This document shows, one piece after another, positions 1 to 8,171 of a DNA stretch of 64,000 nt. Source of the stretch: JABDBE01 sp963832245 (GTDB taxonomy: Bacteria > Acidobacteriota > Terriglobia > Terriglobales > Acidobacteriaceae). Numbering within the stretch: position 1 is the first letter of the stretch; every line of letters starts with the position of its first letter. A model generated the notes under the pieces. The model was not told where the DNA came from. It did not search any database and was given only the letters and a program-made list of their open reading frames with translations. The stretch spans positions 620,001-684,000 of the forward strand of contig CAWHTG010000004.1 of the NCBI GenBank assembly GCA_963832245.1. Reading direction: 5' to 3'. Position numbers and translations under genes: made by a program.

Positions 1-1
1 A

Positions 2-1171
2 ATTTTCTACGACTACGACGCGCTGCGCGGCTGGTTCACGCATGAGCGCGTTGCAAGCCGCCCTCCCAATATGTGGCGATATGCAGAGTTGCTGCCGCTG
101 CCTCCCAACTATCAGCCCAGTTTACCGGTGGGATTCACGCCCCTGCTTCCAGCTGCGCAACTGGCTGCACGCTTGGGCGCGAAGAATCTCTTTATCAAGA
201 ACGACGCGGTGTGTTTACCCACTCTTAGTTTTAAGGACCGCGTGGTCGCAGTGGCATTGGCGCAGGCGCGTAGCTTCGGTTTCGACACGGTCGCGTGTTC
301 TTCGACTGGCAATCTGGCGAATTCCGTCGCGGCGCAGGCGGCACGCAACGGATTTAAAGCCTGGATTTTTGTACCTGCCGATCTTGAGCCCGCGAAAATT
401 ATGGGCACGCAGGTTTATGGCGCCAGGCTGGTTCGGATTGCAGGCAGCTACGACCAGGTGAATCGGCTGTGCTCGCAGATTGCGGATGAACATCGCTGGG
501 GATTTGTGAACGTGAATTTGCGTCCGTATTACGCGGAAGGTTCGAAGACGGTGGGATTCGAAATCGCTGAACAGCTGGGATGGCGGCTGCCGGACAACGT
601 GGTGGTGCCCATGGCCGGAGGGTCGCTGATTACGAAGATCAAAAAGGCGTTCGACGAATTGATTGAGCTGGGATTGGTCGACGCGAGACCCGTGAAATTT
701 TTCGGGGCACAGGCAACCGGATGTTCTCCGATTTCGACTGCAGTAAAGACTGGAAACGCCGATATAGAGCCTCAGAAGCCGGCGACGCTGGCGCGATCGC
801 TGGCGATTGGCAATCCGGCGGACGGGCACTATGCCATCAAGGCCATCACCAAAAGCGGCGGGTGGGCTGAGGACGTTTCCGATGGTGAAATGATCGAGTC
901 CATTCAGCTTCTGGCGGAGACCGAAGGAATCTTTACCGAGACTGCGGGTGGAGTGACGACCGGATGCGCGCGCAAACTTTACCGGCAAGGACGAATTGCG
1001 CCCGACGAGACGACCGTGCTTTGCATCACCGGAAACGGTTTGAAGACGACCGACGTGCTGGCTGGCAAGTACGAGGCGGAGGAGACGATTCGACCGAAAC
1101 TTGCGGACTTCGAAATCTATTTGCAGAGAGCGCTCGAGAGCGCCGAGGTTTCAGAAACGGTGGAGGCTTGA
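2..1171 (+). CDS. thrC: threonine synthase, 5' end cut by window edge
   Basis: Converts O-phosphohomoserine to threonine with PLP in the cytoplasm. The frame is open from base 2, and the residues before the first ATG (71) read as protein continuing into it (YDYDALRGWFTHERVASRPP), so the true start lies upstream of the window. The PLP lysine sits in SFKDR (about residue 57 counted from the ATG at 71), followed by the family's SSTGN and a glycine-rich GGS phosphate loop. The fold-type II body looks complete to the C-terminus. The stop is one base from the next ATG (1173), so it is probably co-transcribed with the MoaD-like gene, with hom following. Family assignment is firm; the missing N-terminus cannot be judged. 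Confidence 0.93.
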   Translation: MFYDYDALRGWFTHERVASRPPNMWRYAELLPLPPNYQPSLPVGFTPLLPAAQLAARLGAKNLFIKNDAVCLPTLSFKDRVVAVALAQARSFGFDTVACSSTGNLANSVAAQAARNGFKAWIFVPADLEPAKIMGTQVYGARLVRIAGSYDQVNRLCSQIADEHRWGFVNVNLRPYYAEGSKTVGFEIAEQLGWRLPDNVVVPMAGGSLITKIKKAFDELIELGLVDARPVKFFGAQATGCSPISTAVKTGNADIEPQKPATLARSLAIGNPADGHYAIKAITKSGGWAEDVSDGEMIESIQLLAETEGIFTETAGGVTTGCARKLYRQGRIAPDETTVLCITGNGLKTTDVLAGKYEAEETIRPKLADFEIYLQRALESAEVSETVEA

Positions 1172-1172
1172 G

Positions 1173-1454
1173 ATGACAGTTACCGTGCAGATTCCGACAG
1201 CGCTCCGCCGGTTGACCTCAGGGACAGGCCAGGTTAAGTGTTCGGCGGCGAACTTGGGAGAACTTTTCTCCGCGCTTGATCAGCAGTTTCCGGATCTGAA
1301 GGCGCACTTGCGCGATGAAGCCGGCGAAATTCGGCGATTCCTGAACGTCTATGTCAACGAAGAAGACATTCGATTCCTGGGTGGAAACACTTATGCGTTT
1401 CAGGATGGAGATGAGGTTTTGCTCGTGCCGTCGATCGCCGGCGGGGCTGGGTAA
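1173..1454 (+). CDS. MoaD/ThiS-like ubiquitin-fold sulfur carrier protein
   Basis: A 93-residue beta-grasp protein. It has the family's VNxEDIRFL turn and a C-terminal DGDEVLLVPSIAGG run. MoaD and ThiS normally end exactly at Gly-Gly, which is adenylated and thiocarboxylated; here two residues (Ala-Gly) follow the diglycine. In some relatives (QbsE-like proteins) a JAMM protease trims such a tail. The ATG is one base after the thrC stop, so translational coupling is likely. The thrC-hom setting suggests amino-acid metabolism (for example CysO-like sulfur transfer) rather than molybdopterin synthesis, but this is inference: no E1-like or JAMM gene is in the window. Confidence 0.8.
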   Translation: MTVTVQIPTALRRLTSGTGQVKCSAANLGELFSALDQQFPDLKAHLRDEAGEIRRFLNVYVNEEDIRFLGGNTYAFQDGDEVLLVPSIAGGAG

Positions 1455-1481
1455 CGTAAGGTAGGGATATTCTCGCGTTGT

Positions 1482-1506
1482 GGGCCGGGCGAGGACGCCC
1501 GGACCC
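1482..1506. repeat. GC-rich hairpin between moaD-like gene and hom
   Basis: CCGGGCG and CGCCCGG flank an AGGA loop (1485-1502), with GGG and CCC just outside. It lacks a T-tract and lies immediately before hom, so it is more likely a REP-like intergenic element than a terminator. The octamer CGAGGACG at its loop recurs in reverse orientation inside a second hairpin near 22192-22209. Confidence 0.4.
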
Positions 1507-1519
1507 CCAATTTTGAGAT

Positions 1520-2788
1520 ATGGCGTTTCGTAAATTAAAAATCGGGTTGCTGGGTTGCGGGAACGTGGGCCGCGGCCTGGTGGAACTGGTGAGCAGGAAT
1601 GAGGCGCTCATCCGACAGCGCTCTGGTGTCGAGTTGCGTATCACGAAGATTTTGGTTCGCGATCTGGATAAAGAGCGGCAAGGCGTGGACCGTGCGCTTC
1701 TCACGACTCAGCCGGACAAAGTACTGAACAACGGTTGCGATCTGGTGGTGGAAGTGGTGGGCGGTATTGAGCCGGCGCGAAGTTTCATCGAGCGATCGCT
1801 GGCGCGCGGAAAACATGTGGTCACCGCCAACAAGGCGCTGCTGGCGCTGGACGGTTTCAATTTGATGAAGACGGCGGCCGTGAAGAAAGTCCGCCTGGGA
1901 TTCGAAGCCAGCGTTTGCGGCGGCATTCCGATTATTCGCGCGCTGCGCAATGGACTGGTTGGAAATAACATTCAGAGGCTCAGTGGGATCCTGAACGGCA
2001 CCTGCAATTACATTCTCACGCGCATGACGGAGGATCGGGTCGAGTTCGAGGATGCGCTTCGTGAGGCGCAGGCTAGAGGATTCGCGGAGGCTGATCCAAC
2101 CCTTGATATCGATGGCCATGACGCAGCGCAAAAGTTGAAAATCCTGACCGAACTTGCTTTTGGCGCGCAGGTGGACGCCGCCGCAGTTCAAGTGGAAGGG
2201 ATTCGCAACATTTCCGCGGATGACGTGCAGGCGGCCCGGGAGTTCGGATACGTGATCAAGCATGTGGCGACCGCTGAATTGAGCGAAGATGCGGTTGCGC
2301 TGAGTTGTACTCCGCTGTTGCTGCCCATATCGCATCAACTCGCCGGCATTCGCGATGAGAATAACGCCGTACTGGTTCGCGGCGATGCGGTGGGCGAGAT
2401 GCTTTTTTCAGGCAAAGGAGCAGGTTCTCTGCCCAGCGCCAGCGCTGTGCTCTCTGATGTCGTGGACATCGCGTGTCACAAAGGCGGGTTTTCGTTGAGT
2501 CCCGGCGGCCGCGTCACGGCTTCCAGTCGTGACGGTGAGAGCCGGCACTATCTTCGCTTCACCGTGGGCAGTCCTAGCGACATCGGCCCGATCACAACTC
2601 TTCTGGAGCGAAACCGCATTGAGGTGGGTCGTGCCGCTGCGGTGTGGGCCAGGAGTGACTCCGGCAAGCATCAAGTTCGGGTACTCACCCATGCCTGCTC
2701 ACGGAAAGCAGTGGAGACGACCCTGCGCGACAGTGCCCAGTTGGGCCTGCAAAACGGCAAGAACATCGCTTTGCGAGTGGCGGATTAG
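1520..2788 (+). CDS. hom: homoserine dehydrogenase
   Basis: Reduces aspartate semialdehyde to homoserine with NAD(P)H, at the branch point to threonine and methionine. The N-terminal Rossmann motif GLLGCGNVGRGLVEL is at about residues 9-23. The homoserine-binding and catalytic domain shows NKALLA, GILNGTCNYIL and the EADPTLDIDGHDAAQKL signature. The last 80 residues look like an ACT domain, the usual site of threonine feedback. The 422-residue length is normal for the family. It lies 65 bases after the MoaD-like gene in the same direction, grouping two threonine-pathway genes in one probable operon. Confidence 0.95.
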   Translation: MAFRKLKIGLLGCGNVGRGLVELVSRNEALIRQRSGVELRITKILVRDLDKERQGVDRALLTTQPDKVLNNGCDLVVEVVGGIEPARSFIERSLARGKHVVTANKALLALDGFNLMKTAAVKKVRLGFEASVCGGIPIIRALRNGLVGNNIQRLSGILNGTCNYILTRMTEDRVEFEDALREAQARGFAEADPTLDIDGHDAAQKLKILTELAFGAQVDAAAVQVEGIRNISADDVQAAREFGYVIKHVATAELSEDAVALSCTPLLLPISHQLAGIRDENNAVLVRGDAVGEMLFSGKGAGSLPSASAVLSDVVDIACHKGGFSLSPGGRVTASSRDGESRHYLRFTVGSPSDIGPITTLLERNRIEVGRAAAVWARSDSGKHQVRVLTHACSRKAVETTLRDSAQLGLQNGKNIALRVAD

Positions 2789-2878
2789 ACGTGCGCCAGG
2801 CAAGCATCTTAACGTGATTCCAGCTAAGAACGCTGCTCCGCCGGATGGGCGCCCGGAGCCACACAACACCTTTAAACC

Positions 2879-2907
2879 TTGTCTTCGTTTTATGTCTTTG
2901 ATACAAT
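2879..2907 (+). promoter_or_regulatory. sigma-70-type promoter of the TetR/ABC export operon
   Basis: TTGTCT (2879-2884) and TACAAT (2902-2907) are separated by exactly 17 bases and match the -35 and -10 consensus at 4/6 and 5/6 positions. Initiation is expected near 2913-2915, inside the adjacent inverted repeat and only about 13 bases before the first ATG, so the message would be nearly leaderless. Confidence 0.6.
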
Positions 2908-2908
2908 C

Positions 2909-2922
2909 TAACTAACCAGTTA
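2909..2922. promoter_or_regulatory. probable TetR operator overlapping the start site
   Basis: The inverted repeat TAACT-AACC-AGTTA has perfect 5-base arms and lies directly downstream of the -10 box and a few bases before the TetR start codon. That is the classical position for autorepression. TetR proteins bind such short palindromes as dimers; assigning this one to the adjacent TetR gene is inference from position. Confidence 0.6.
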
Positions 2923-2926
2923 ATTA

Positions 2927-3607
2927 ATGGGGATGAACACGAGCACTTCTAAATCTCGGCTGGGGTCGCGGGGGCGCCCGGAGCAGAGTCGCAGCGCCAT
3001 TCTGCAGGCGGCGGTGCGGGAGTTTGCGCACGAAGGTGTTGCCGGAGCGAGAACGGACGCGATAGCCCGCGCCGCGAAGGTGAACAAAGCTCTACTGTAT
3101 TACTACTTCAAGGACAAAGAGGCGTTGTATGGCGCGGTGCTCGATCAGGTCTTCGGAGGCTTGATTGCGCACGTCGGAGAGGTCCTGTCTCGCGACCTCC
3201 CGCCTCGGGAGAAAATTATCGCCTACGCGGGCGCACACTTCGATTACGTCGCCCGCCATCCGCTCTACCCTCGAATCGTGCAGGGCGAGATGATGGCCGT
3301 GGGCCGTGGTCGTGCCAACCATCTGGCGCGGATCGTGAAAAAGTATTTTCGCCCCCTGTTTGGCCGCATCGCCGAAATTCTGAAAAAAGGACGGGCCACA
3401 GGTGAATTCAGAGCAGTGGATCCATTGCACTTCGTTCCCTCCATGATCGCGGTCATCGTTTTCTATTTCACCAGCGCGCCGGTGATGCAGCTTATGACTG
3501 GAAAAGATCCCATGTCTCCGGAGCGCGTGGCTGCGCGCCGGACGGCAGTGCTGGACTTGATTTCGGCGGCGTTGTTTGAGCGTCCGAGCCGAGGAGCACG
3601 ACGGTGA
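2927..3607 (+). CDS. TetR/AcrR family transcriptional repressor
   Basis: A 226-residue regulator. The N-terminal helix-turn-helix is clear (RSAILQAAVREFAHEGVAG, then IARAAKVNKALLYYYFKDKEAL, about residues 20-65), followed by a helical ligand-binding domain. No good ribosome site precedes either ATG (2927 or 2933), which fits a short or absent leader. Its stop overlaps the GTG of the HlyD-like gene, so it is the first gene of a four-gene export operon that it probably represses through the palindrome over its own promoter. The ligand cannot be deduced. Confidence 0.92.
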   Translation: MGMNTSTSKSRLGSRGRPEQSRSAILQAAVREFAHEGVAGARTDAIARAAKVNKALLYYYFKDKEALYGAVLDQVFGGLIAHVGEVLSRDLPPREKIIAYAGAHFDYVARHPLYPRIVQGEMMAVGRGRANHLARIVKKYFRPLFGRIAEILKKGRATGEFRAVDPLHFVPSMIAVIVFYFTSAPVMQLMTGKDPMSPERVAARRTAVLDLISAALFERPSRGARR

Positions 3608-4701
3608 GCGTACGCAATAAATTCCTGATCGTTTTAGGCGTGATTTTCAGTATCTCCCTGATCTATTACCTCGTATCCACGCCCAGCAATAAGGATCTGA
3701 TTTTGATTGGCACGGTGGACTCGAACCAGGTCATTGTCAGCCCCCAAATCGAAGGACGGCTGGCGAAGCTTTTAGTTGACGAAGGAACCCAGGTGAAGCA
3801 GGGCGATCTGATCGCGGTGCTTGATCCGTCCGAATTAGAGGCGGAAGAGCGCGCGGCTGCCGCCACTATCGACAGCTTGAAATCCAAGGTTGCTGAAACC
3901 CAGTCCACTCTTCAAGCGACACGGGGATCAACGTCCAGCAGTGTGGTCAATGCTCAGGCCCGGCTGCAGTCTACCCGCGCCCAGTTGCTTCAAGCTGAAG
4001 CCACGCTGCAACGCACTGAGAGCGACAGCCGCCGCATGATTGAACTGGCGAAGGAGGGCGTAGCGTCAGATCAGGATCGGGTGCAGGCAGAAAGTAACTT
4101 AGCGGCGCAGCAAGCGCTGGTGCAATCACTGAAAGAACAGGTGGGTGCAGCCGAGGCCGACCTGAACATGGCTATCGCCAACACTCATCAGGCGCATGCT
4201 GCGCAGAGTACGGTCGAATCTACGCGCGCGCAAGTCGCCAATGCGGAAAGCATGTTGAAGCAGGCCGAAGTTCGGTTAGGTTATACCAAGATCTATGCGC
4301 CGGTAACCGGAACGGTCTCCGTGCGCGCCGCGCGTGAAGGTGAAGTGTTGAATGCCGGGCAGGCGATCGTAACCATTGTCGACCTCGGCGACACCTGGGT
4401 GCGGGCTGCAATTCCTGAGACCGACGCCGATCACATCGGTCTAGGGGACACGCTGCGCGTCCGCCTTCCGGGAGGCACGATCACGTCTGGCAAGGTATTT
4501 TTCAAATCTGCAGAAGCGGACTTTGCCACGCAGCGGGATGTTGGCCGTCGCAAGCGCGACATCCGGACCATCGTGCTCAAGGTTCGTCTTGACAATCCGA
4601 AAGGCGCCTACGTTCCTGGGATGACGGCAGAAGTACTGGTCTCGCCCGATCAACTGAAGGGAACGCCACGAGAAAATGTGTCCGCGGCACAACACCCATG
4701 A
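3604..4701 (+). CDS. HlyD-family periplasmic adaptor of an ABC exporter
   Basis: A 365-residue membrane-fusion protein. It has one N-terminal membrane anchor (about residues 6-25), a lipoyl-like half-motif (IEGRLAKLLVDEGTQVKQGD), a long Ala/Gln/Glu-rich coiled-coil hairpin (about 85-220), a second lipoyl half (GYTKIYAPVTGTVSVRAARE) and a beta-barrel domain. It starts with GTG inside the tetR stop and ends overlapping the next ATG by four bases, so it is translationally coupled on both sides. It resembles the YbhG/YhiI adaptors that work with ABC-2 drug exporters. Role: linking the inner-membrane ABC pump to an outer-membrane channel, which is not encoded nearby. Confidence 0.9.
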   Translation: MSVRNKFLIVLGVIFSISLIYYLVSTPSNKDLILIGTVDSNQVIVSPQIEGRLAKLLVDEGTQVKQGDLIAVLDPSELEAEERAAAATIDSLKSKVAETQSTLQATRGSTSSSVVNAQARLQSTRAQLLQAEATLQRTESDSRRMIELAKEGVASDQDRVQAESNLAAQQALVQSLKEQVGAAEADLNMAIANTHQAHAAQSTVESTRAQVANAESMLKQAEVRLGYTKIYAPVTGTVSVRAAREGEVLNAGQAIVTIVDLGDTWVRAAIPETDADHIGLGDTLRVRLPGGTITSGKVFFKSAEADFATQRDVGRRKRDIRTIVLKVRLDNPKGAYVPGMTAEVLVSPDQLKGTPRENVSAAQHP

Positions 4702-5768
4702 TTACCGACCTCAATGGTCACGGCGGGTCCAAGGGAGGCGATCCTACTAACGGGGGCGCGATCGGCGCTCTATCGAACGCCATTGAAGTCGAACACATCG
4801 TCAAGAAATATGGCGATTTCACTGCGGTTGACAATGTTTCCTTCAACGTGAAGGAAGAAGAAATTTTTGGTCTGCTGGGGCCGAATGGCGCGGGCAAATC
4901 TACGCTGATTCGAATGATGACCACGCTGATTCCGATCACCGCAGGAACCGCCCGCATTGCCGGTCACGACGTGCAGAAAGATCCGGACGCAGCTCGGCGG
5001 GCGATTGGCGTAATTCCACAAGCGCTTACCAGCGATCTCGATCTCACCATCGAAGAGAATCTCAATATCTACGCCAAGCTCTACGATGTCCCCGCAAAAA
5101 AACGCAAGGCAGCGATTGACGAGTTGCTGGAGCTGGTGGACCTGACAAAGTGGCGATCAGCACAGACCAAGACGCTCTCAGGCGGCATGCGGCGGCGGCT
5201 CGAGATTGCCCGCGGCTTGGTCCATAGTCCGCGAATTTTTTTCCTCGACGAACCCACGACCGGACTAGACCCAGTATCTCGCGTCGCCGTCTGGGAGATG
5301 CTAACTAACATCAAAAGTCATCGGCAGCTCACGATCCTGATCACAACTCACTACATGGACGAGGCGGATCGCTTGTGCGACCGCATCGCCATCGTGGATC
5401 ATGGCAAGCTGGTCGCGCTCGATACGCCGCCGGCACTAAAGGCAAGCGTGCCGGGATCGAATGTAATTGAAGCACAGTTCGACAGCGCCCCCCCGGATTG
5501 GGAGGATCGCTTGAAGAAGCTCAGTGGCGTGACTTCTGTCCAGCACGAGGGCGCCGGCATGTACCGCGTGCTAACGGGGGACGGGTCGCGAACCACAACC
5601 GAACTTGTGGAAGCGGCGGTGCACGCCGGGGTCAAAATCCACTCGCTTTCCGTGCAAAACACCACACTGGACGACGTCTTCGTCCATTACACCGGGCGGC
5701 AGCTGCGCGATGAACTGGTTAAAGCGCACGCTTTCGTGATGCCGCCCAGACCAGGACTGCAGCCATGA
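4698..5768 (+). CDS. ABC transporter ATP-binding protein (ABC-2 drug-exporter type)
   Basis: A 356-residue ATPase. Walker A GPNGAGKST is at about 61-69, the signature LSGGM at 160-164, Walker B IFFLDE at 180-185 with the D-loop TTGLD, and the switch His in TTHYMDEADRL. The C-terminal third is the DUF4162-like extension seen in DrrA/YbhF/CcmA-type exporters. The first 27 residues are a Gly/Asn-rich lead before the fold begins. Its ATG overlaps the HlyD stop and its stop overlaps the permease start, so the stoichiometry is probably set by coupled translation. Confidence 0.95.
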   Translation: MITDLNGHGGSKGGDPTNGGAIGALSNAIEVEHIVKKYGDFTAVDNVSFNVKEEEIFGLLGPNGAGKSTLIRMMTTLIPITAGTARIAGHDVQKDPDAARRAIGVIPQALTSDLDLTIEENLNIYAKLYDVPAKKRKAAIDELLELVDLTKWRSAQTKTLSGGMRRRLEIARGLVHSPRIFFLDEPTTGLDPVSRVAVWEMLTNIKSHRQLTILITTHYMDEADRLCDRIAIVDHGKLVALDTPPALKASVPGSNVIEAQFDSAPPDWEDRLKKLSGVTSVQHEGAGMYRVLTGDGSRTTTELVEAAVHAGVKIHSLSVQNTTLDDVFVHYTGRQLRDELVKAHAFVMPPRPGLQP

Positions 5769-6877
5769 ATCACATTTTGGCCATTGTCGAGCGCGAAATG
5801 CGCAAATTCTTCCGCTCCCCCGCGCTGATGATGGCGTCGATGATTTTTCCGCTGGTGCAGCTCATCGTCCTGGGTAATGCCTTCGGCGGAAAGATTCGCG
5901 ACGCCAAGTTGGGGCTGGTCGATCAGGATGGCGGCACGCAGGCGCTCAAGATCCGCGAAGCTTTTGATTCAGTCCGCGCCAACATGCGAACGTTTGAGCC
6001 GGTTTACTATAACGACCCAAAGACGGCGATGGACGACGTCCGCAACGGCAAGATCCAGGGCGCCGTTATTATTCCGCCACAGTACTCGCGGCGTGTGTAT
6101 GAACAGGATCAGCCGCGAATCGCGCTGGTCGTCGACAACAGCGACAACTTCATGAGTTCGACTCTGGAAGATGAACTGACCAGCATAACTAATGCTTTGA
6201 ATCAGCCCACGGTTGAGCCACGCATCCTGCAGCAGACGGTGTTGCAGATTGTGGAGCTTTATCCCTACATCGAATATATGAAGTATCTTCTGCCGGGGTC
6301 GATCACTTTGGCGATGTTCGTTTCCGTGATGATCGGCGGCGGCATGCTCTATATCGATGACAAAGCCCGCGGCGTACACGAAGGATATTTAGTTACGCCC
6401 ATCACCAAAACCGAGCTGGTTTTCGGGCTCAATGCTGCGGGAGCCATCAAGGCGGTAATGACCGGCGTCGTAATCACCGTGATTGGTTCGCTGTTGGCAG
6501 GTGTAGGAACCGTGTTCAATCCGGATACCGTGCTCGAACTGCTGATCATGATTCTGCTGACGTCGATCGCGTTCAACACAATGATGTTTTTGCTCATGGT
6601 TCGGGTAGAAGATCCGCTGGTGCCGCGCGCGATTTTTGGAATTCTCAATACGCTGCTGTTTTTTCCCAGCGGAGCCATTTACCCCATTCAGGCCTTTCCC
6701 TGGTGGTTGCGGGGCATTGCCAGAGTGGACCCATTCACCTTTGCGGTACACGGCTTCAAGTCGGTGCTGTTAAAGGAAACGGGCATGGCCGCCATCTGGC
6801 CGGATATGGTTTATCTATCCGTCTTTGCGTTCGTCACGCTAGGGATTGCCACGCCGCTGTTCAAAAGAACCCTCTAA
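5765..6877 (+). CDS. ABC-2 type permease of the export operon
   Basis: A 370-residue permease with the YhhJ/YbhR/DrrB layout. One N-terminal helix (residues about 17-40) is followed by a large extracytoplasmic domain and then five hydrophobic segments from about residue 180 to the end. The extracytoplasmic part contains the usual DNSDN stretch. It overlaps the ATPase gene by four bases and is the last gene of the operon. Substrate unknown; the operon architecture (TetR, adaptor, ATPase, permease) suggests export of a toxic small molecule. Confidence 0.92.
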   Translation: MNHILAIVEREMRKFFRSPALMMASMIFPLVQLIVLGNAFGGKIRDAKLGLVDQDGGTQALKIREAFDSVRANMRTFEPVYYNDPKTAMDDVRNGKIQGAVIIPPQYSRRVYEQDQPRIALVVDNSDNFMSSTLEDELTSITNALNQPTVEPRILQQTVLQIVELYPYIEYMKYLLPGSITLAMFVSVMIGGGMLYIDDKARGVHEGYLVTPITKTELVFGLNAAGAIKAVMTGVVITVIGSLLAGVGTVFNPDTVLELLIMILLTSIAFNTMMFLLMVRVEDPLVPRAIFGILNTLLFFPSGAIYPIQAFPWWLRGIARVDPFTFAVHGFKSVLLKETGMAAIWPDMVYLSVFAFVTLGIATPLFKRTL

Positions 6878-7029
6878 CGGAATCGGGTCATCTGGGAATT
6901 GTGTAATTTGGGAATTGAAGAGTTCCCGTGCCTCCTTGTAATAGAAAACACAATTACCCGATCGCTCAATTGCAAGACTTTCTTGGAAACTTTTTGTTCT
7001 CAGCCCCTTCCGTTATGCTTATAAAAGCC

Positions 7030-7509
7030 ATGACATTGATGGATGCTGAGCAATACGATGCTACTCGCGACCGGCGCCGGCGGAGGCGGATCGTTTTAGC
7101 GATTATCTTTGTGCTGATCGTTGCGTGGCTGATCTATCACTATCGCGACTATCCCGAGCGCAATGCGGCGAGCAAATTCTTCGCCGCGCTGCAAACCCAG
7201 AATTACGAGCGAGCGTATGGGATCTGGTTCCGTGATCCTGATTGGAAGCAACACCCGAACCAATATTCCAAGTACGAGTTTAGCGACTTCTACCGTGACT
7301 GGGGTCCAGGAGGAGAGTGGGGTCTGGTGAAGACTTATTCGGTGGATTGTTCTTTGAGTCCAGGCGGGGGAAGCGGAGTCATCGTTCAAGTCACGGTGAA
7401 CTCTCGTACGGAACCCGCTTACGTCTGGGTGGAAAAATCCAACAAGACTTTATCCTTCTCGCCTAATGAAATAGCGTGTGGCAATTGGTGGACTTGGCTC
7501 ACGGAGTAG
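7030..7509 (+). CDS. hypothetical single-pass membrane protein
   Basis: Not recognised. From the ATG at 7030 (or 7039) the protein has a short Arg-rich cytoplasmic start (TRDRRRRRR), one transmembrane helix (IVLAIIFVLIVAWLIYHY) and a roughly 110-residue extracytoplasmic domain with many Trp and Tyr (SKYEFSDFYRDWGPGGEWG). The spacing resembles small DUF4864-like or NTF2-like secreted domains, but no family is claimed. The frame is open further upstream to 6928; the region between has no protein character, so a downstream start was preferred. The stop is TAG. Confidence 0.65.
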   Translation: MTLMDAEQYDATRDRRRRRRIVLAIIFVLIVAWLIYHYRDYPERNAASKFFAALQTQNYERAYGIWFRDPDWKQHPNQYSKYEFSDFYRDWGPGGEWGLVKTYSVDCSLSPGGGSGVIVQVTVNSRTEPAYVWVEKSNKTLSFSPNEIACGNWWTWLTE

Positions 7510-7550
7510 TCCTGAGTCATCGGAAAAAATCGCTGTCGTGGAGAATGGAC

Positions 7551-8171
7551 ATGAAGAAAGCTCGACGAGCATTTGTTTCCGGCACCGGACTTGCGCTGGC
7601 TGGCGTAGCTGCCGGGGCTATCACCGGCTTGACCTCTTCGTCAGCACGCGCAAACACCCAACCAAATCTGAGAATCGCGAGTTTCGGATGGGAGGTAACA
7701 AACCTCAACGATAATGGAGCGGATGTTTATTTCCAGGTTCGTAGCAGCATGACTTTGACCTCGGTCAATATCGATGCTTCTTTCATGATTACTTCCGTCC
7801 CTGCAAGTGCCGGCTTTGCCGAAGTGCTCTGCCGGGCAGCCGTTACCCACGGAGTTCCAAAGTTCGTCCACGGAGATCCGGGCGCGCCATTTGTTTCACC
7901 GGAGAGCCCAAATTTCGGAAGAGTTGAGGTCTACAATCCCAACAATCTCAATGTCGTCAATGATGGCTTCATTTTGCAGGACATTTTCTACAACATGATC
8001 TTGAAGACCTGGGTGCCCGATAACGGCACCGCTTCTGCTACGTCTCGGCACTTCAGTTCCTCGCCAGGATTACAACTAAACGCTGAAGACTATCTCGTGT
8101 TCCACATGAACCATGCAGGCGTGCCTGGTGACGCGGAGATGCAAGTCGTTTTGGAATACACACTCGACTAA
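7551..8171 (+). CDS. hypothetical exported protein with Tat-like signal
   Basis: A 206-residue protein. The ATG at 7551 is preceded by GGAG seven bases away; an in-frame ATG at 7545 is possible. The N-terminus KKARRAFVSGTGLALAG followed by an Ala/Gly-rich stretch and ARA looks like a twin-arginine signal (RR-x-F). The mature part is rich in beta-type sequence with one isolated Cys and no recognised catalytic motif. Its stop codon overlaps the stop of fabD on the other strand (8168-8171), so the two genes converge with no intergenic DNA. Function unknown. Confidence 0.7.
   Translation: MKKARRAFVSGTGLALAGVAAGAITGLTSSSARANTQPNLRIASFGWEVTNLNDNGADVYFQVRSSMTLTSVNIDASFMITSVPASAGFAEVLCRAAVTHGVPKFVHGDPGAPFVSPESPNFGRVEVYNPNNLNVVNDGFILQDIFYNMILKTWVPDNGTASATSRHFSSSPGLQLNAEDYLVFHMNHAGVPGDAEMQVVLEYTLD

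Noticed and set aside
215..988. Long minus-strand frame inside thrC
   Set aside because: It is the antisense shadow of a well-supported enzyme gene and has no ribosome site or family motif.
1535..2338. 267-codon minus-strand frame opposite hom
   Set aside because: Shadow of hom; the composition is His/Arg/Gln-rich with no domain signal.
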